Source of the DNA: Formosa sediminum
GTDB lineage: Bacteria; Bacteroidota; Bacteroidia; Flavobacteriales; Flavobacteriaceae
Reading direction: 5' to 3'
Length of the DNA stretch: 64,000 bases
Assembly: GCF_007197735.1 (NCBI RefSeq)
Contig: NZ_CP041637.1
Coordinates: forward strand, 1,178,001-1,242,000
How positions within the stretch are numbered: the first letter of the stretch is position 1; every line of letters starts with the position of its first letter. Positions 25,296-35,144 of the stretch are shown here, one piece after another. The notes under the pieces were generated by a model that worked only from the letters and a program-made list of their open reading frames with translations, was not told the DNA's origin and did no database searches. Both the position numbers and the translations under genes were made by a program.

Positions 25296-28200
25296 ATGAG
25301 CATGAGATTTCCTGAGTACAAAGGTCTTAACTTACCAAAAGTCGCAGAAGAAATTCTTGATTTTTGGGAATCAGAAAATATTTTTGAAAAGAGTATCACA
25401 ACAAGAGAAGGACACGAACCTTACGTGTTTTTTGAAGGGCCACCATCGGCAAATGGTTTGCCAGGTGTGCACCACGTTTTAGCTCGTGCTATTAAAGATA
25501 TTTTTCCGCGTTACAAAACTATGAAAGGTTTCCAAGTTAAGCGTAAAGCGGGTTGGGATACACATGGTTTACCTATTGAGCTTGGTGTAGAAAAAGAATT
25601 AGGAATTACTAAAGAAGATATCGGGAAAACAATTTCTGTAGAAGATTATAATGCCGCTTGTCGTAAAGCCGTAATGCGTTATACAGACATTTGGAACGAT
25701 CTTACTAAAAAAATGGGATATTGGGTAAATATGGACGATCCGTACATTACCTACGAACCTAAATACATGGAAAGTGTTTGGTGGTTACTTAAACAGATTT
25801 ACGATAAAAAATTAATCTATAAAGGCTATACCATTCAGCCTTACTCGCCTAAAGCCGGAACAGGTTTAAGCTCTCACGAGCTTAATCAACCAGGAACCTA
25901 TCAAGATGTTACAGATACTACTATCGTAGCACAGTTTAAAGCAAAAGCAGAATCGTTACCAGACTTTTTACAAGACGAAGGCGATATCCATTTCTTAGCA
26001 TGGACCACCACACCGTGGACGTTGCCAAGCAATACAGCTTTAACCGTAGGACCAAAAATAGATTATGTTTTAGTAGAAACTTATAATCAGTACACGTTCG
26101 AGCCTATGAATGTAGTGCTAGCAAAACCATTGGTAGCTAAACAATTTGCAGGTAAGTTTTTTCAAGTAGATGCTAAGCCAGCATTATTAGATTATAAGCA
26201 TGGCGATAAAAAAATTCCGTTTTACGTTGTAAAAGAATTTAAAGGAAAAGATTTAGTAGGTATTACATACGAGCAATTAATGCCTTATGCCTTGCCAAAC
26301 GATAATCCTGAAAATGCATTTAGAATTATATCTGGGGATTTCGTAACTACAGAAGACGGAACAGGAATTGTACATACGGCGCCTACTTTTGGTGCAGATG
26401 ATGCCTTGGTTGCTAAACAAGCCACGCCAGAGATTCCGCCACTATTGGTAAAAGACGAAAATGATAATTTAGTACCTCTAGTTGATTTGCAAGGTAAATT
26501 CCGACTAGAAATGGCAGAATATGCTGGCAAATACGTGAAGAACGAATATTATAACGATGGCGAAGCACCAGAACGTTCTGTAGACGTAGAAATTGCCATT
26601 CAATTAAAAGAAGAAAATAAAGCCTTTAAGGTTGAAAAATATAAGCACAGTTATCCAAATTGTTGGAGAACCGATAAGCCTATTTTATATTACCCATTAG
26701 ATTCTTGGTTCATTAAAGTAACCGACGTTAAAGGACGTATGGTAGAACTCAATGATACGGTGAACTGGAAACCAAAATCTACAGGAACAGGACGTTTTGG
26801 AAATTGGTTAGCAAATGCAAACGACTGGAATTTATCACGTTCGCGTTATTGGGGAATTCCGTTACCAATTTGGAGAACAGAAGATGGAAAAGAAGAAATT
26901 TGTATTGGATCTGTAGCTGAATTAAAAGCAGAAATGACTAAGGCTGTCGAAGCTGGTGTTTTAGAGAAAGATATCTTTGAAGGGTTTGAAATCGGAAATA
27001 ATTCCGAAGAAAATTACGCACAATTAGATTTACATAAGAATATTGTAGATCAAATTACCTTAGTTTCAGCTTCAGGGAAACCAATGAAACGTGAGAGTGA
27101 TTTAATCGATGTGTGGTTCGATTCAGGTTCTATGCCATATGCACAATGGCATTATCCTTTTGAAAATAAAGAAAAAATTGATGGAAACAAATCGTATCCA
27201 GCAGATTTTATTGCAGAAGGTGTCGATCAAACTCGTGGATGGTTTTATACGCTTCACGCCATAGCAACTATGGTATTCGATTCTGTAGCGTACAAAAACG
27301 TGGTGTCTAACGGATTGGTGTTAGATAAAAACGGACAAAAAATGTCTAAGCGTTTAGGCAATGCAGTCGATCCTTTTGAAACACTTTCGGCTTACGGCCC
27401 AGATGCTACGCGTTGGTATATGATTAGTAATGCCAATCCATGGGATAACTTAAAATTTGATATTGAAGGGATTGAAGAGGTAAAACGTAAATTCTTCGGA
27501 ACACTTTACAATACGTATTCATTCTTTAGTTTATATACCAATTTAGATAACTTTACCTATAGCGAAGCCGATATTCCTTTAGCAGAACGCCCAGAATTAG
27601 ACCGTTGGATTCTATCAGAATTGCATACGCTTATTCAACGCGTAGACGAGTATTATGCAGAATACGAACCTACAAAAGCAGCGCGTGCCATTTCAGAGTT
27701 TACTCAAGATTATTTAAGTAACTGGTATGTACGTTTAAGTAGAAGACGTTTCTGGAAAGGCGACTACGAACAAGATAAAATTTCGGCATATCAAACCTTG
27801 TATACGTGTATGTTAACCATTGCAAAATTAGGCTCGCCAATAGCGCCATTTTTCATGGATAAACTTTACCGAGACTTAACACAAGTTACCAAAAAGGAAA
27901 CATTTGAAAGTGTACATTTGGCCGAGTTTCCAAAGTACGATGAAGCTATTGTAGATAAATCTTTAGAGCGTAAAATGGGACGTGCTCAAGTTATATCGTC
28001 ATTAGTATTATCATTACGTGCTAAAGAAAAAATTAAAGTGCGCCAGCCCTTACAAAAAATCATGATTCCTATAGACTCGCAAGAGCAAAAAGAAGAGATT
28101 TTAGCGGTTGCAGATTTAATTAAGCACGAAGTTAATATTAAAGATATTGAGCTGTTAGAAGACGCTTCAGACATCTTGGTAAAACAAATAAAACCAGATT

Positions 28201-28700
28201 TTAAAGTTTTAGGACCTCGTTTTGGAAAAGATATGAAGTTGATAGCTAGTGAAATAGCTAAAATGACTTCAGAAGATATTAAAAAAATTGAGCAAACAGG
28301 GTCTATTAACGTTGAAATTAATGGAAAAAGTATTACTTTAGGTCGTGAAGATGTAGAAATTATCTCGCAAGATATTGAAGGATGGCTAGTTGCTAATGAA
28401 GGAAATTTAACAGTTGCTCTGGATATAACCATTTCTCAAGAATTAAAAAAAGAAGGAATTGCGAGAGAGTTAATAAACAGAATACAAAATTTACGTAAAG
28501 ATTCAGGTTTCGAAGTCACTGATAAAATAAGAGTTAAGCTTCAAAAACATGATGAAATTGTAAATGCTGTTGCAACAAATTTAGAATATATTAAGGCAGA
28601 GACCCTAACAGCCGAACTTGAAATAATGGATCTTATAAACGACGGTATCGAAATTGTTTTTGATGATATTGAAACAAAGTTGTTTATTGAAAAACACTAA
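25296..28700 (+). CDS. ileS: Isoleucyl-tRNA synthetase
   Basis: 1134 residues. Class I signatures are PSANGLPGVHH (HIGH-like, residues about 50-60) and KMSKR (about residue 681-685). The HIGH variant and the length fit the second, eukaryotic-like IleRS type that is often more mupirocin-tolerant; that type assignment is from motif memory. The editing domain (FLAWTTTPWTLPSNTAL, THGLPIELGVEKELG) and the C-terminal anticodon-binding part are complete. A -7-like TAATTTCG at 25264-25271 precedes it. It is followed after 6 bp by a DksA-like gene. Confidence 0.97.
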   Translation: MSMRFPEYKGLNLPKVAEEILDFWESENIFEKSITTREGHEPYVFFEGPPSANGLPGVHHVLARAIKDIFPRYKTMKGFQVKRKAGWDTHGLPIELGVEKELGITKEDIGKTISVEDYNAACRKAVMRYTDIWNDLTKKMGYWVNMDDPYITYEPKYMESVWWLLKQIYDKKLIYKGYTIQPYSPKAGTGLSSHELNQPGTYQDVTDTTIVAQFKAKAESLPDFLQDEGDIHFLAWTTTPWTLPSNTALTVGPKIDYVLVETYNQYTFEPMNVVLAKPLVAKQFAGKFFQVDAKPALLDYKHGDKKIPFYVVKEFKGKDLVGITYEQLMPYALPNDNPENAFRIISGDFVTTEDGTGIVHTAPTFGADDALVAKQATPEIPPLLVKDENDNLVPLVDLQGKFRLEMAEYAGKYVKNEYYNDGEAPERSVDVEIAIQLKEENKAFKVEKYKHSYPNCWRTDKPILYYPLDSWFIKVTDVKGRMVELNDTVNWKPKSTGTGRFGNWLANANDWNLSRSRYWGIPLPIWRTEDGKEEICIGSVAELKAEMTKAVEAGVLEKDIFEGFEIGNNSEENYAQLDLHKNIVDQITLVSASGKPMKRESDLIDVWFDSGSMPYAQWHYPFENKEKIDGNKSYPADFIAEGVDQTRGWFYTLHAIATMVFDSVAYKNVVSNGLVLDKNGQKMSKRLGNAVDPFETLSAYGPDATRWYMISNANPWDNLKFDIEGIEEVKRKFFGTLYNTYSFFSLYTNLDNFTYSEADIPLAERPELDRWILSELHTLIQRVDEYYAEYEPTKAARAISEFTQDYLSNWYVRLSRRRFWKGDYEQDKISAYQTLYTCMLTIAKLGSPIAPFFMDKLYRDLTQVTKKETFESVHLAEFPKYDEAIVDKSLERKMGRAQVISSLVLSLRAKEKIKVRQPLQKIMIPIDSQEQKEEILAVADLIKHEVNIKDIELLEDASDILVKQIKPDFKVLGPRFGKDMKLIASEIAKMTSEDIKKIEQTGSINVEINGKSITLGREDVEIISQDIEGWLVANEGNLTVALDITISQELKKEGIARELINRIQNLRKDSGFEVTDKIRVKLQKHDEIVNAVATNLEYIKAETLTAELEIMDLINDGIEIVFDDIETKLFIEKH

Positions 28701-28706
28701 CAAATT

Positions 28707-29087
28707 ATGAGCGTAGATATAAACGTAAGATATTCAGACAAGGATTTAGCTGAATTTAGAGAGCTTATTCAAGATAAAATTGAAAAGGCAAAGCACGATT
28801 TAGAATTAATTAAAAGTGCATACCAAAATGATTTAAATAATGGTACAGACGATACGTCGCCTACATTTAAAGCCTTTGAAGAAGGTAGCGAAACGATGAG
28901 TAAAGAGGCAAATTCGCAATTAGCAATTCGTCAAGAAAAATTTATACGTGATCTTAAAAATGCGCTTATAAGAATTGAAAACAAAACGTATGGGATTTGT
29001 CGTGTTACCGGCAAATTAATAAACAAAGAACGTTTAAAATTAGTACCGCATGCTACACTTAGTATTGAAGCTAAAAACATGCAATAA
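28707..29087 (+). CDS. DksA/TraR-like protein with degenerate zinc finger
   Basis: 126 residues. An N-terminal coiled-coil (ELIQDKIEKAKHDLELIKSA ...) is followed by the globular end, YGICRVTGKLINKERL and VPHATLSIEAKN. In DksA the four zinc ligands are CxxC...CxxC; here three of the four positions are Thr, Ser and Ala, leaving a single Cys. Zinc binding is therefore unlikely. The protein should still reach the RNA polymerase secondary channel by its coiled coil. It is co-transcribed with ileS and precedes the lspA region; I recall this ileS-dksA-lspA order as common in Flavobacteriia. Confidence 0.88.
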   Translation: MSVDINVRYSDKDLAEFRELIQDKIEKAKHDLELIKSAYQNDLNNGTDDTSPTFKAFEEGSETMSKEANSQLAIRQEKFIRDLKNALIRIENKTYGICRVTGKLINKERLKLVPHATLSIEAKNMQ

Positions 29088-29110
29088 GGATACTTAAACA
29101 AAATAAAACT

Positions 29111-29144
29111 AAACGCCTTACATACTCATGTAAAGGCGTTTTTT
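29111..29144 (+). terminator. Intrinsic terminator after ileS-dksA-like operon
   Basis: AAACGCC TTACAT (29111-29123) pairs with ATGTAA (29128-29133) and GGCGTTT (29135-29141) with one bulged A, loop ACTC, then a T-run. It ends only 9 bp before the next ATG. Confidence 0.85.
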
Positions 29145-29152
29145 GCTTTTTT

Positions 29153-29773
29153 ATGAAATGTATATTATTAATTTTTATAAGTTTTAGTAGTCTTATTTTA
29201 AATGCCCAAAAACGTGTTAATAAAATAATTGATGCCCAAAATATCAATACACTTTATATAGATGGAACATCTTGTTATGCCATTAAGATTACTACTGCTC
29301 AGGTAAATCAAATACAAATACAAGCTAAAATTGATGGCGAACACAGTGAAGATATTTTAGTTATTTCAAAACGACAACACGATTCTCTTTATCTCAAAAC
29401 TGGATTTCAACCATTATTTAAAGCAGATAATGATAAGTTAAGTGCCCACAAAGTCATGTCTATCGAGTTAGAACTTCAAATTCCAGCACATTTAAACCTC
29501 ATTGTAAAGAGTGATATTGCTCAGGTCACTGCAAATGGTGTATTTAATTCTGCTTTAATCGAATTAAATCAAGGTCAATGTAGGTTAGAAAAGTTTTACG
29601 GTACAGCTACCATAAATACTATTAGAGGCTCTATTTATGTTGAAACTAATTATGCAACTATAAATGCAACCTCAAGACATGGTCTAGTAAATATTGAGCC
29701 TCTTACCCAAGGCGAATATCAATTACATTTAAAGTCTATTGAAGGCAACATTAGTGTAATTAAAACAGAATAA
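29153..29773 (+). CDS. Secreted beta-helix/adhesin-like protein (DUF4097/DUF2807-like)
   Basis: 206 residues with a signal peptide (MKCILLIFISFSSLILNAQ). The mature part consists of short strands with repeated turns (IVKSDIAQVTANGVFNSALI, TINTIRGSIYVETNYATINA), the parallel-beta pattern of auto-transporter-adhesin head or DUF4097 proteins. It sits between the DksA-like and lspA genes, starting nine bases past the terminator. Function unknown. Confidence 0.65.
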   Translation: MKCILLIFISFSSLILNAQKRVNKIIDAQNINTLYIDGTSCYAIKITTAQVNQIQIQAKIDGEHSEDILVISKRQHDSLYLKTGFQPLFKADNDKLSAHKVMSIELELQIPAHLNLIVKSDIAQVTANGVFNSALIELNQGQCRLEKFYGTATINTIRGSIYVETNYATINATSRHGLVNIEPLTQGEYQLHLKSIEGNISVIKTE

Positions 29774-29802
29774 TATTCTTATTTTTACTCAAAATCCAAA
29801 GC

Positions 29803-30423
29803 ATGTCCTTAAAAAAAGCCAGTTTACTTATAATTGTTGTACTATTCATAGATCAAATAAGTAAAATTTATATAAAAACACATTTTATTTTAGGTGAAGA
29901 TATTACAGTGTTTAATTGGTTTAGAATTTATTTTATTGAAAATGAAGGTATGGCATGGGGTACTAAAATAAGTGATTTTTCGTCGTCAATTTCAGATAGA
30001 ACGGCAAAAACTTCACTTACGGTTTTTAGAATTTTCGCAATATTCGGAATAGGTTATTGGTTGTATACAACAATTAAAAATAATGGACACCACTTGTTAA
30101 CAATAGCTATCTCTTTAATTTTTGCAGGTGCTTTTGGTAATATTTTAGATTCTGTATTTTATGGTATACTATTTAATGACAGTCATGGGCAAATAGCTTC
30201 ATTTATGCCTGCAGCAGGTGGTTACGATACGTTGTTACATGGTAAAGTTGTAGACATGTTATATTTTCCAATCTGGAAAGGGTACTTGCCAGAGTGGTTA
30301 CCTATTTGGGGCGGCAAATTTTTTACTTTTTTTGAGCCTGTATTTAATGTGGCCGATGTAGCCATTAGTGCGGGATTTGTTATGCTGTTATTATTTAATA
30401 AAAAAGCATTTCCAAAAAGCTAA
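29803..30423 (+). CDS. lspA: Lipoprotein signal peptidase (signal peptidase II)
   Basis: 206 residues with four membrane helices. The two catalytic aspartates are in GNILDSVFYG (about residue 115) and FNVADVAIS (about 184); the family N-terminus (DQISKIYIKTHF) and NEGMAWG (the NxGxAFG motif) are present. It has about 40 residues more than the E. coli enzyme, placed in the periplasmic loop, as in other Bacteroidota. It processes the many lipoproteins encoded in this window. Confidence 0.95.
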   Translation: MSLKKASLLIIVVLFIDQISKIYIKTHFILGEDITVFNWFRIYFIENEGMAWGTKISDFSSSISDRTAKTSLTVFRIFAIFGIGYWLYTTIKNNGHHLLTIAISLIFAGAFGNILDSVFYGILFNDSHGQIASFMPAAGGYDTLLHGKVVDMLYFPIWKGYLPEWLPIWGGKFFTFFEPVFNVADVAISAGFVMLLLFNKKAFPKS

Positions 30424-30535
30424 TTTTATTTTTTAATATGTTTTTATAACCGCTATTTAATATTAAACCATAAAAAATATCAAGCTTTAAGATACATATA
30501 AACATATTTTTTGAATAGTTATAAAATTAAAACCC

Positions 30536-32665
30536 ATGAAACATTTACCCGTGTTTGCTTTATTTGCTGTTGTAATTTTAACAACATCTTGCAAAGATAA
30601 AGAGCAAAAAAAAATTGTAGAACCTGAACGTGAATTGTCTACATCTAACCCATTTTTTAACCCTAGTACATTACCATTTCAGGCGCCAAATTTTGATGAA
30701 ATTAAATCTACCGATTTTTTACCTGCTATGGATGCTGGTATGCATGAGCAATTGGCAGAGATTAGAACTATTCTAGAGGATTCTGAAATTCCAACTTTTG
30801 AAAACACTTTTATTCCTTTAGAGCAAAGCGGTCAATTATTATCTCGGGTAAGGAATGTCTTTAATTTATTATCTGGAGCTAATACAAATCCAGAATTGCA
30901 AGCTATTGAAGAGGCTTTAGCACCAAAATTTGCTGAACATCAAGATGCTATTTATCTAAACCCGGAGTTATTTAAACGTGTAAAATCTATATACGAATCT
31001 AGAGAGTCACTTCAATTAGACCTAGAGTCTAAACATCTAGTAGAATATTATTATCAGCGTTTTGTTTTGGCAGGTGCAAATTTAAAAGAAGCAGATAAAA
31101 TAAAACTAAGAGCATTAAATGCAGAAGTTGCTTCGTTAAGTGCGAAGTTTACCAATCAATTATTAGCAGCAGCAAAAGCAGGAGCACTTGTTGTAGATCA
31201 TAAAGAAGCTTTAGCTGGCTTGTCTGATGCAGAAATTAATGCAGCAGCTAATGAATCGCATACAGAATGGACTTTACCATTACAAAACACGACACAGCAG
31301 CCAAGTTTACAAAACTTAACTAATCGAGAAACGCGCGAAAAACTGTTTAATAATTCTTGGACACGTGCTTCTAAAAACGATGAAAATGATACAAGAAAAA
31401 CAATTGAACGTATTGCTGTTATTCGTGCAGAACAAGCTTCTATTTTAGGATATGAAAATTATGCAGCTTGGAAATTGCAAAACCAAATGGCAAAAACACC
31501 AGAGGCAGTCCAAGACTTTTTAGATCAATTAGTACCTGCTACTGTTGCTAAAGTGAATGTTGAAGCAGCCGATATTCAAGCTTTAATTGATGAGCAAAAA
31601 AGTGGATTTAAATTGGAAGCTTGGGATTGGAATTTTTATGCTGAACAAGTTAGAAAAGCACGATACGATTTAGATGATAGTCAAATTAAACCTTATTTTG
31701 AATTATATAATGTTTTAGAAAATGGAGTGTTTTACGCAGCTAATCAATTATATGGTTTAACTTTTAAGGAACGTAAAGACATACCTGTATACCAAGAAGA
31801 TGTTCGTGTTTATGATGTTATAGATAAAGATGGTACTCAAATAGGATTGTTTTATGGCGATTATTTTAAACGTGATAATAAATCTGGTGGAGCTTGGATG
31901 AGTAATATTGTAGATCAATCTAAACTTTTAGGTACACAACCAGTAATCTATAATGTATGTAACTTTACTAAGCCAGCAGACGGAGAAGCTGCTTTAGTGA
32001 GTTTTGATGATGTAGTGACTATGTTTCACGAATTTGGACATGCTTTACACGGTTTCTTTGCTAATCAAGAATATGTGAGTTTATCAGGTACAAATACCCC
32101 TCGTGATTTTGTGGAATTTCCTTCTCAATTTAATGAGCATTGGGCGCTTTATCCAACAATATTAAATAATTATGCTAAGCATTATAAGACAGGAGAGCCA
32201 ATGCCTCAAGCATTAATTGATAAGATTAAAAAAGCGTCTACCTTTAATCAAGGTTATGCATTAACAGAAGTTTTAGCTGCTGCAAGTTTAGATATGCAAT
32301 GGCATACAATTTCAAAAGATGAAAAAATCGATGATGCAAATGCATTTGAAAAAGAAGCTTTAAAGCGTACACATTTAGATTTAAGTGCTGTGCCACCACG
32401 TTACCGTTCCACATATTTTTTACACATTTGGGGTAATGGTTATGCTGCCGGTTATTATGCGTATTTATGGACAGAAATGTTAGATCATGATGCATTTGCG
32501 TGGTTTGAAAATAACGGAGGCTTAACACCTGAAAATGGTCAGCGTTTTCGGGATATGATTCTATCTAGAGGAAATACAGCAGAATTCGGTAAATTATATC
32601 GAGACTTTACTGGTCAAGATCCAAAAATAGAACATATGTTAAAAAATAGAGGTTTAACAAAATAG
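30536..32665 (+). CDS. M3-family zinc metallopeptidase lipoprotein (Dcp-like)
   Basis: 709 residues. A signal peptide with a lipobox (ILTTSCKDKE) is followed by the peptidyl-dipeptidase fold: the zinc motif FHEFGHALHGFF (about residue 498-509), the Glu ligand helix, and the C-terminal PPRYRSTYFLHIWGNGYAAGYYAYLW (cited by key parts HIWGNGYAAG). In E. coli, Dcp is cytoplasmic; the lipoprotein signal here suggests an envelope enzyme that trims peptides. Single-gene unit with a strong terminator. Confidence 0.95.
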   Translation: MKHLPVFALFAVVILTTSCKDKEQKKIVEPERELSTSNPFFNPSTLPFQAPNFDEIKSTDFLPAMDAGMHEQLAEIRTILEDSEIPTFENTFIPLEQSGQLLSRVRNVFNLLSGANTNPELQAIEEALAPKFAEHQDAIYLNPELFKRVKSIYESRESLQLDLESKHLVEYYYQRFVLAGANLKEADKIKLRALNAEVASLSAKFTNQLLAAAKAGALVVDHKEALAGLSDAEINAAANESHTEWTLPLQNTTQQPSLQNLTNRETREKLFNNSWTRASKNDENDTRKTIERIAVIRAEQASILGYENYAAWKLQNQMAKTPEAVQDFLDQLVPATVAKVNVEAADIQALIDEQKSGFKLEAWDWNFYAEQVRKARYDLDDSQIKPYFELYNVLENGVFYAANQLYGLTFKERKDIPVYQEDVRVYDVIDKDGTQIGLFYGDYFKRDNKSGGAWMSNIVDQSKLLGTQPVIYNVCNFTKPADGEAALVSFDDVVTMFHEFGHALHGFFANQEYVSLSGTNTPRDFVEFPSQFNEHWALYPTILNNYAKHYKTGEPMPQALIDKIKKASTFNQGYALTEVLAAASLDMQWHTISKDEKIDDANAFEKEALKRTHLDLSAVPPRYRSTYFLHIWGNGYAAGYYAYLWTEMLDHDAFAWFENNGGLTPENGQRFRDMILSRGNTAEFGKLYRDFTGQDPKIEHMLKNRGLTK

Positions 32666-32686
32666 AGAAGAAACTCAATAATATAT

Positions 32687-32725
32687 AGCAGCTCGCAATT
32701 TTATATTGCGAGCTGCTTTGTTTTT
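32687..32725. terminator. Bidirectional intrinsic terminator (M3 peptidase / 5-FTHF cyclo-ligase)
   Basis: Perfect 13-bp stem AGCAGCTCGCAAT (32687-32699) with ATTGCGAGCTGCT (32705-32717), loop TTTAT, then TTGTTTTT. It lies between two convergent genes. Confidence 0.9.
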
Positions 32726-33287
32726 AAAAGGTATAAACTTGTTTTGGAGTCACGCAATAATCTAAAGGAATATCGCTGCTGTATACCTCGGTAATTTCAT
32801 TTTCAGCTTCAAAAAAAGATAATCCAATTTTTATGGTTTCAGGTTTACAAGCTTGTAAAAACCGATCGTAAAACCCTTTCCCATAGCCAATTCTGTGACC
32901 TCTTTTATCAAATGCTAAAAGCGGAACAAACACAACTTCAATACTAGAATTTGGTATAGGTATACCATCTATAGGTTCTGGAATATTATAGGCGTTTTTT
33001 TTAATAGTTGTTGCATCGGTAAGTAATACATGATGCATTAATCCTGTCTTGAAATCGCTTTTAGAAATCACAATATTTTTATCTTTTCCTGAAAGAATAT
33101 TTAAGATAAATTCTGTGTTTACTTCTTTTTGTGTTTCAATAGTTAAAAACACATGGTAGAATGATTTATCCCAAATGGGAAGTTTAAGTAATTGATTAGA
33201 AATGTCTATACTTAAATCCTCACAAGTGTCTGAAGACAAAGCTTTGCGTTTTGTTTTGTAAAGTTTTCGTAACTCTGCTTTTGTCAT
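32724..33287 (-). CDS. 5-formyltetrahydrofolate cyclo-ligase
   Basis: 187 residues. It converts 5-formyl-THF to 5,10-methenyl-THF with ATP. The family motifs are visible: KAELRKLYKTKRKAL near the N-terminus, VPLLAFDKRGHRIGYGKGFYDRFL (cited by GYGKGFYDRFL) and LDYCVTPKQV at the end. Cytosolic. It is the last gene of a four-gene minus-strand operon, 3 bp after the AstE/AspA-type gene; the coupling of a folate enzyme with glutamate-ligation genes is curious. Confidence 0.93.
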   Translation of the reverse strand: MTKAELRKLYKTKRKALSSDTCEDLSIDISNQLLKLPIWDKSFYHVFLTIETQKEVNTEFILNILSGKDKNIVISKSDFKTGLMHHVLLTDATTIKKNAYNIPEPIDGIPIPNSSIEVVFVPLLAFDKRGHRIGYGKGFYDRFLQACKPETIKIGLSFFEAENEITEVYSSDIPLDYCVTPKQVYTF

Positions 33288-33290
33288 GAA

Positions 33291-34262
33291 TTAAGGTTTC
33301 ATTTTTCTAGTAATATGAAAAAGCGCATCCCCTTGATATACAATAGGAGACTCGTTTACATTTATAATATAGCCACTGGTTTCTGCTTTAACAAAGTCGT
33401 TAAATTTGCCGTATGGATCTGTAATGTTTCCTATAACATCTCCTTTTTTTACTTTGCTAGACATTAAGTTTGTAACAGGTCTGAACATACCAGAATAATT
33501 AGCACGCTGCCATCTGCTTTCTAGTATAAATACGCATTTTTTCTTTGGTGGAGAAGCTTTTAATCGTGGATTAAGCATATTTAAATGCGCTAAAACCCGT
33601 TTAGCGCCATTTACGCCAGTGTGAGTAACATTAGGATCTAAATGAATAGATTTCCCTCCTTCGTAAAGCAACATAGGGATTCCTAATTTGGAGCAGGTGT
33701 AACGGAATGATTTGTTTAAATTTTTTGAATACACCACAAAGGGTGCACCAAAGGCTTTTGCCAATTCATCTAATTCGATATTGTTTTTTTCAATTCTAAT
33801 TTGTGGCGCATTAAACCTGCCTGCACCACCTGTATGAAAATCAACTACATAATCTACAGAAGGGATAACTTCATGAATTAATTTGTAAGCTACTTGGCTA
33901 GCCAGAGAGCCATTATGATTTCCAGGAAACACACGGTTTAGATCTCTGCCATCGGGAAATTCTCGCGTTAGGTTTATAAATCCAAAAATATTAATAACAG
34001 GAATACAGATAATGCTACCACGTTTAGGTTTATTTATGCCTTTCGCAATAAGCTGTCGTACTATTTCAACTCCATTTACTTCATCGCCATGAATGCCTGC
34101 TGTAAATAGCACAGTAGGGCCTGGGCGTTTAGAACGTTCAATAAAAACGGGGACATCTACACTAGAGGATGTATGTAAATTAGCAACATCAAAACTAATT
34201 TCTGCACTTTCACCAGGATGAATTTTTTGACCTAAAACATGTAAGATATCCTTGTTTAGCAT
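33291..34262 (-). CDS. Succinylglutamate desuccinylase/aspartoacylase-family zinc hydrolase
   Basis: 323 residues of the M14-like AstE/AspA superfamily. Zinc ligands are visible in GIHGDEVNGVEIV (H..E) and DFHTGG (H). A C-terminal beta-barrel-like part follows (SGMFRPVTNLMSSKVKKGDV). True AstE removes succinate from succinylglutamate, but no arginine-catabolic genes are near. Instead it sits 3 bp after a RimK-type glutamate ligase, suggesting it acts on the modified product, for instance removing glutamates; this role is inference. Confidence 0.85.
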   Translation of the reverse strand: MLNKDILHVLGQKIHPGESAEISFDVANLHTSSSVDVPVFIERSKRPGPTVLFTAGIHGDEVNGVEIVRQLIAKGINKPKRGSIICIPVINIFGFINLTREFPDGRDLNRVFPGNHNGSLASQVAYKLIHEVIPSVDYVVDFHTGGAGRFNAPQIRIEKNNIELDELAKAFGAPFVVYSKNLNKSFRYTCSKLGIPMLLYEGGKSIHLDPNVTHTGVNGAKRVLAHLNMLNPRLKASPPKKKCVFILESRWQRANYSGMFRPVTNLMSSKVKKGDVIGNITDPYGKFNDFVKAETSGYIINVNESPIVYQGDALFHITRKMKP

Positions 34263-34265
34263 GCG

Positions 34266-35144
34266 TTATTTTTTTGCGTTTCTTTCTATAAATGTAATGA
34301 TGTTTTTAGCAATATTTTTACCCGTAGCACCTTCAATCCCTTCTAAGCCAGGAGTAGAGTTGACTTCTAATAGTAAGGGGCCTCGAGAAGATTGCAACAT
34401 GTCTACACCACAAACAGGCAGTTTTAATGCTGCTGCTGCATTTATAGCTAATTTTAATTCTGCTGGATCTAACTTAATAATATTTGCAGATCCACCGCGA
34501 TGTAAATTAGATCTAAATTCGCCTTCTTTACCTTGGCGTTTCATTGCGCCTACCACTTGCCCGTCTACAATTAAAGCTCTTAAATCTGCGCCGTTAGCTT
34601 CTTTTATAAACTCTTGCACAATAACGCGAGCTTGTAAGCCATTAAAGGCTTCTAAAACAGATTCTGCAGCATTTTTAGTTTCTGCTAAAACTACACCTAA
34701 GCCTTGAGTTCCTTCTAAGAGTTTTATAATAACTGGAGTTCCTCCAACATGAGCAATAACTTCTTCGACATCTCTTGAGTAATTAGTAAATACAGTTTTT
34801 GGCATTCCAATTCCTGCTTTACTAAGGCGTTGTAAAGATCTTAGTTTGTCTCTAGAGCGTTGTATAGCATCAGACGTTACTATGGTAAATACATTCATCA
34901 TTTCAAATTGGCGCACTACAGCACAACCATAAAATGTTACTGATGCACCAATACGTGGTATAATTGCATCTACATAGTCTAAGTATCTGTTTTTGTAGAA
35001 AATTGTGGGTTTTTCTTTTTCTATAATAATGTCGCATTTAAGCGGGTCTATAACCTCTATTTGGTGTCCGCGTTTTTCTCCTTCAACAATTAGTCTGTTT
35101 GTAGAGTATAGCTCTGCGTTTCTTGATAAAATTACAATATTCAT
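34266..35144 (-). CDS. rimK: RimK-type ATP-grasp glutamate ligase
   Basis: 292 residues, near the 300 of E. coli RimK. ATP-grasp motifs: [20 protein letters not shown] (lysine and glycine-rich loop) and [19 protein letters not shown] (Mg ligands). The N-terminal pre-ATP-grasp domain begins [19 protein letters not shown]. coli RimK adds glutamates to ribosomal protein S6 and also makes poly-glutamate; relatives ligate Glu to other carboxylates. The start overlaps the upstream protease gene's stop by one base. Substrate not provable from sequence. Confidence 0.92.
   Translation of the reverse strand: MNIVILSRNAELYSTNRLIVEGEKRGHQIEVIDPLKCDIIIEKEKPTIFYKNRYLDYVDAIIPRIGASVTFYGCAVVRQFEMMNVFTIVTSDAIQRSRDKLRSLQRLSKAGIGMPKTVFTNYSRDVEEVIAHVGGTPVIIKLLEGTQGLGVVLAETKNAAESVLEAFNGLQARVIVQEFIKEANGADLRALIVDGQVVGAMKRQGKEGEFRSNLHRGGSANIIKLDPAELKLAINAAAALKLPVCGVDMLQSSRGPLLLEVNSTPGLEGIEGATGKNIAKNIITFIERNAKK

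Noticed and set aside
34252-34707. Plus-strand frame of 151 codons opposite the rimK-type gene
   Set aside because: Shadow frame; conserved coding is on the minus strand.
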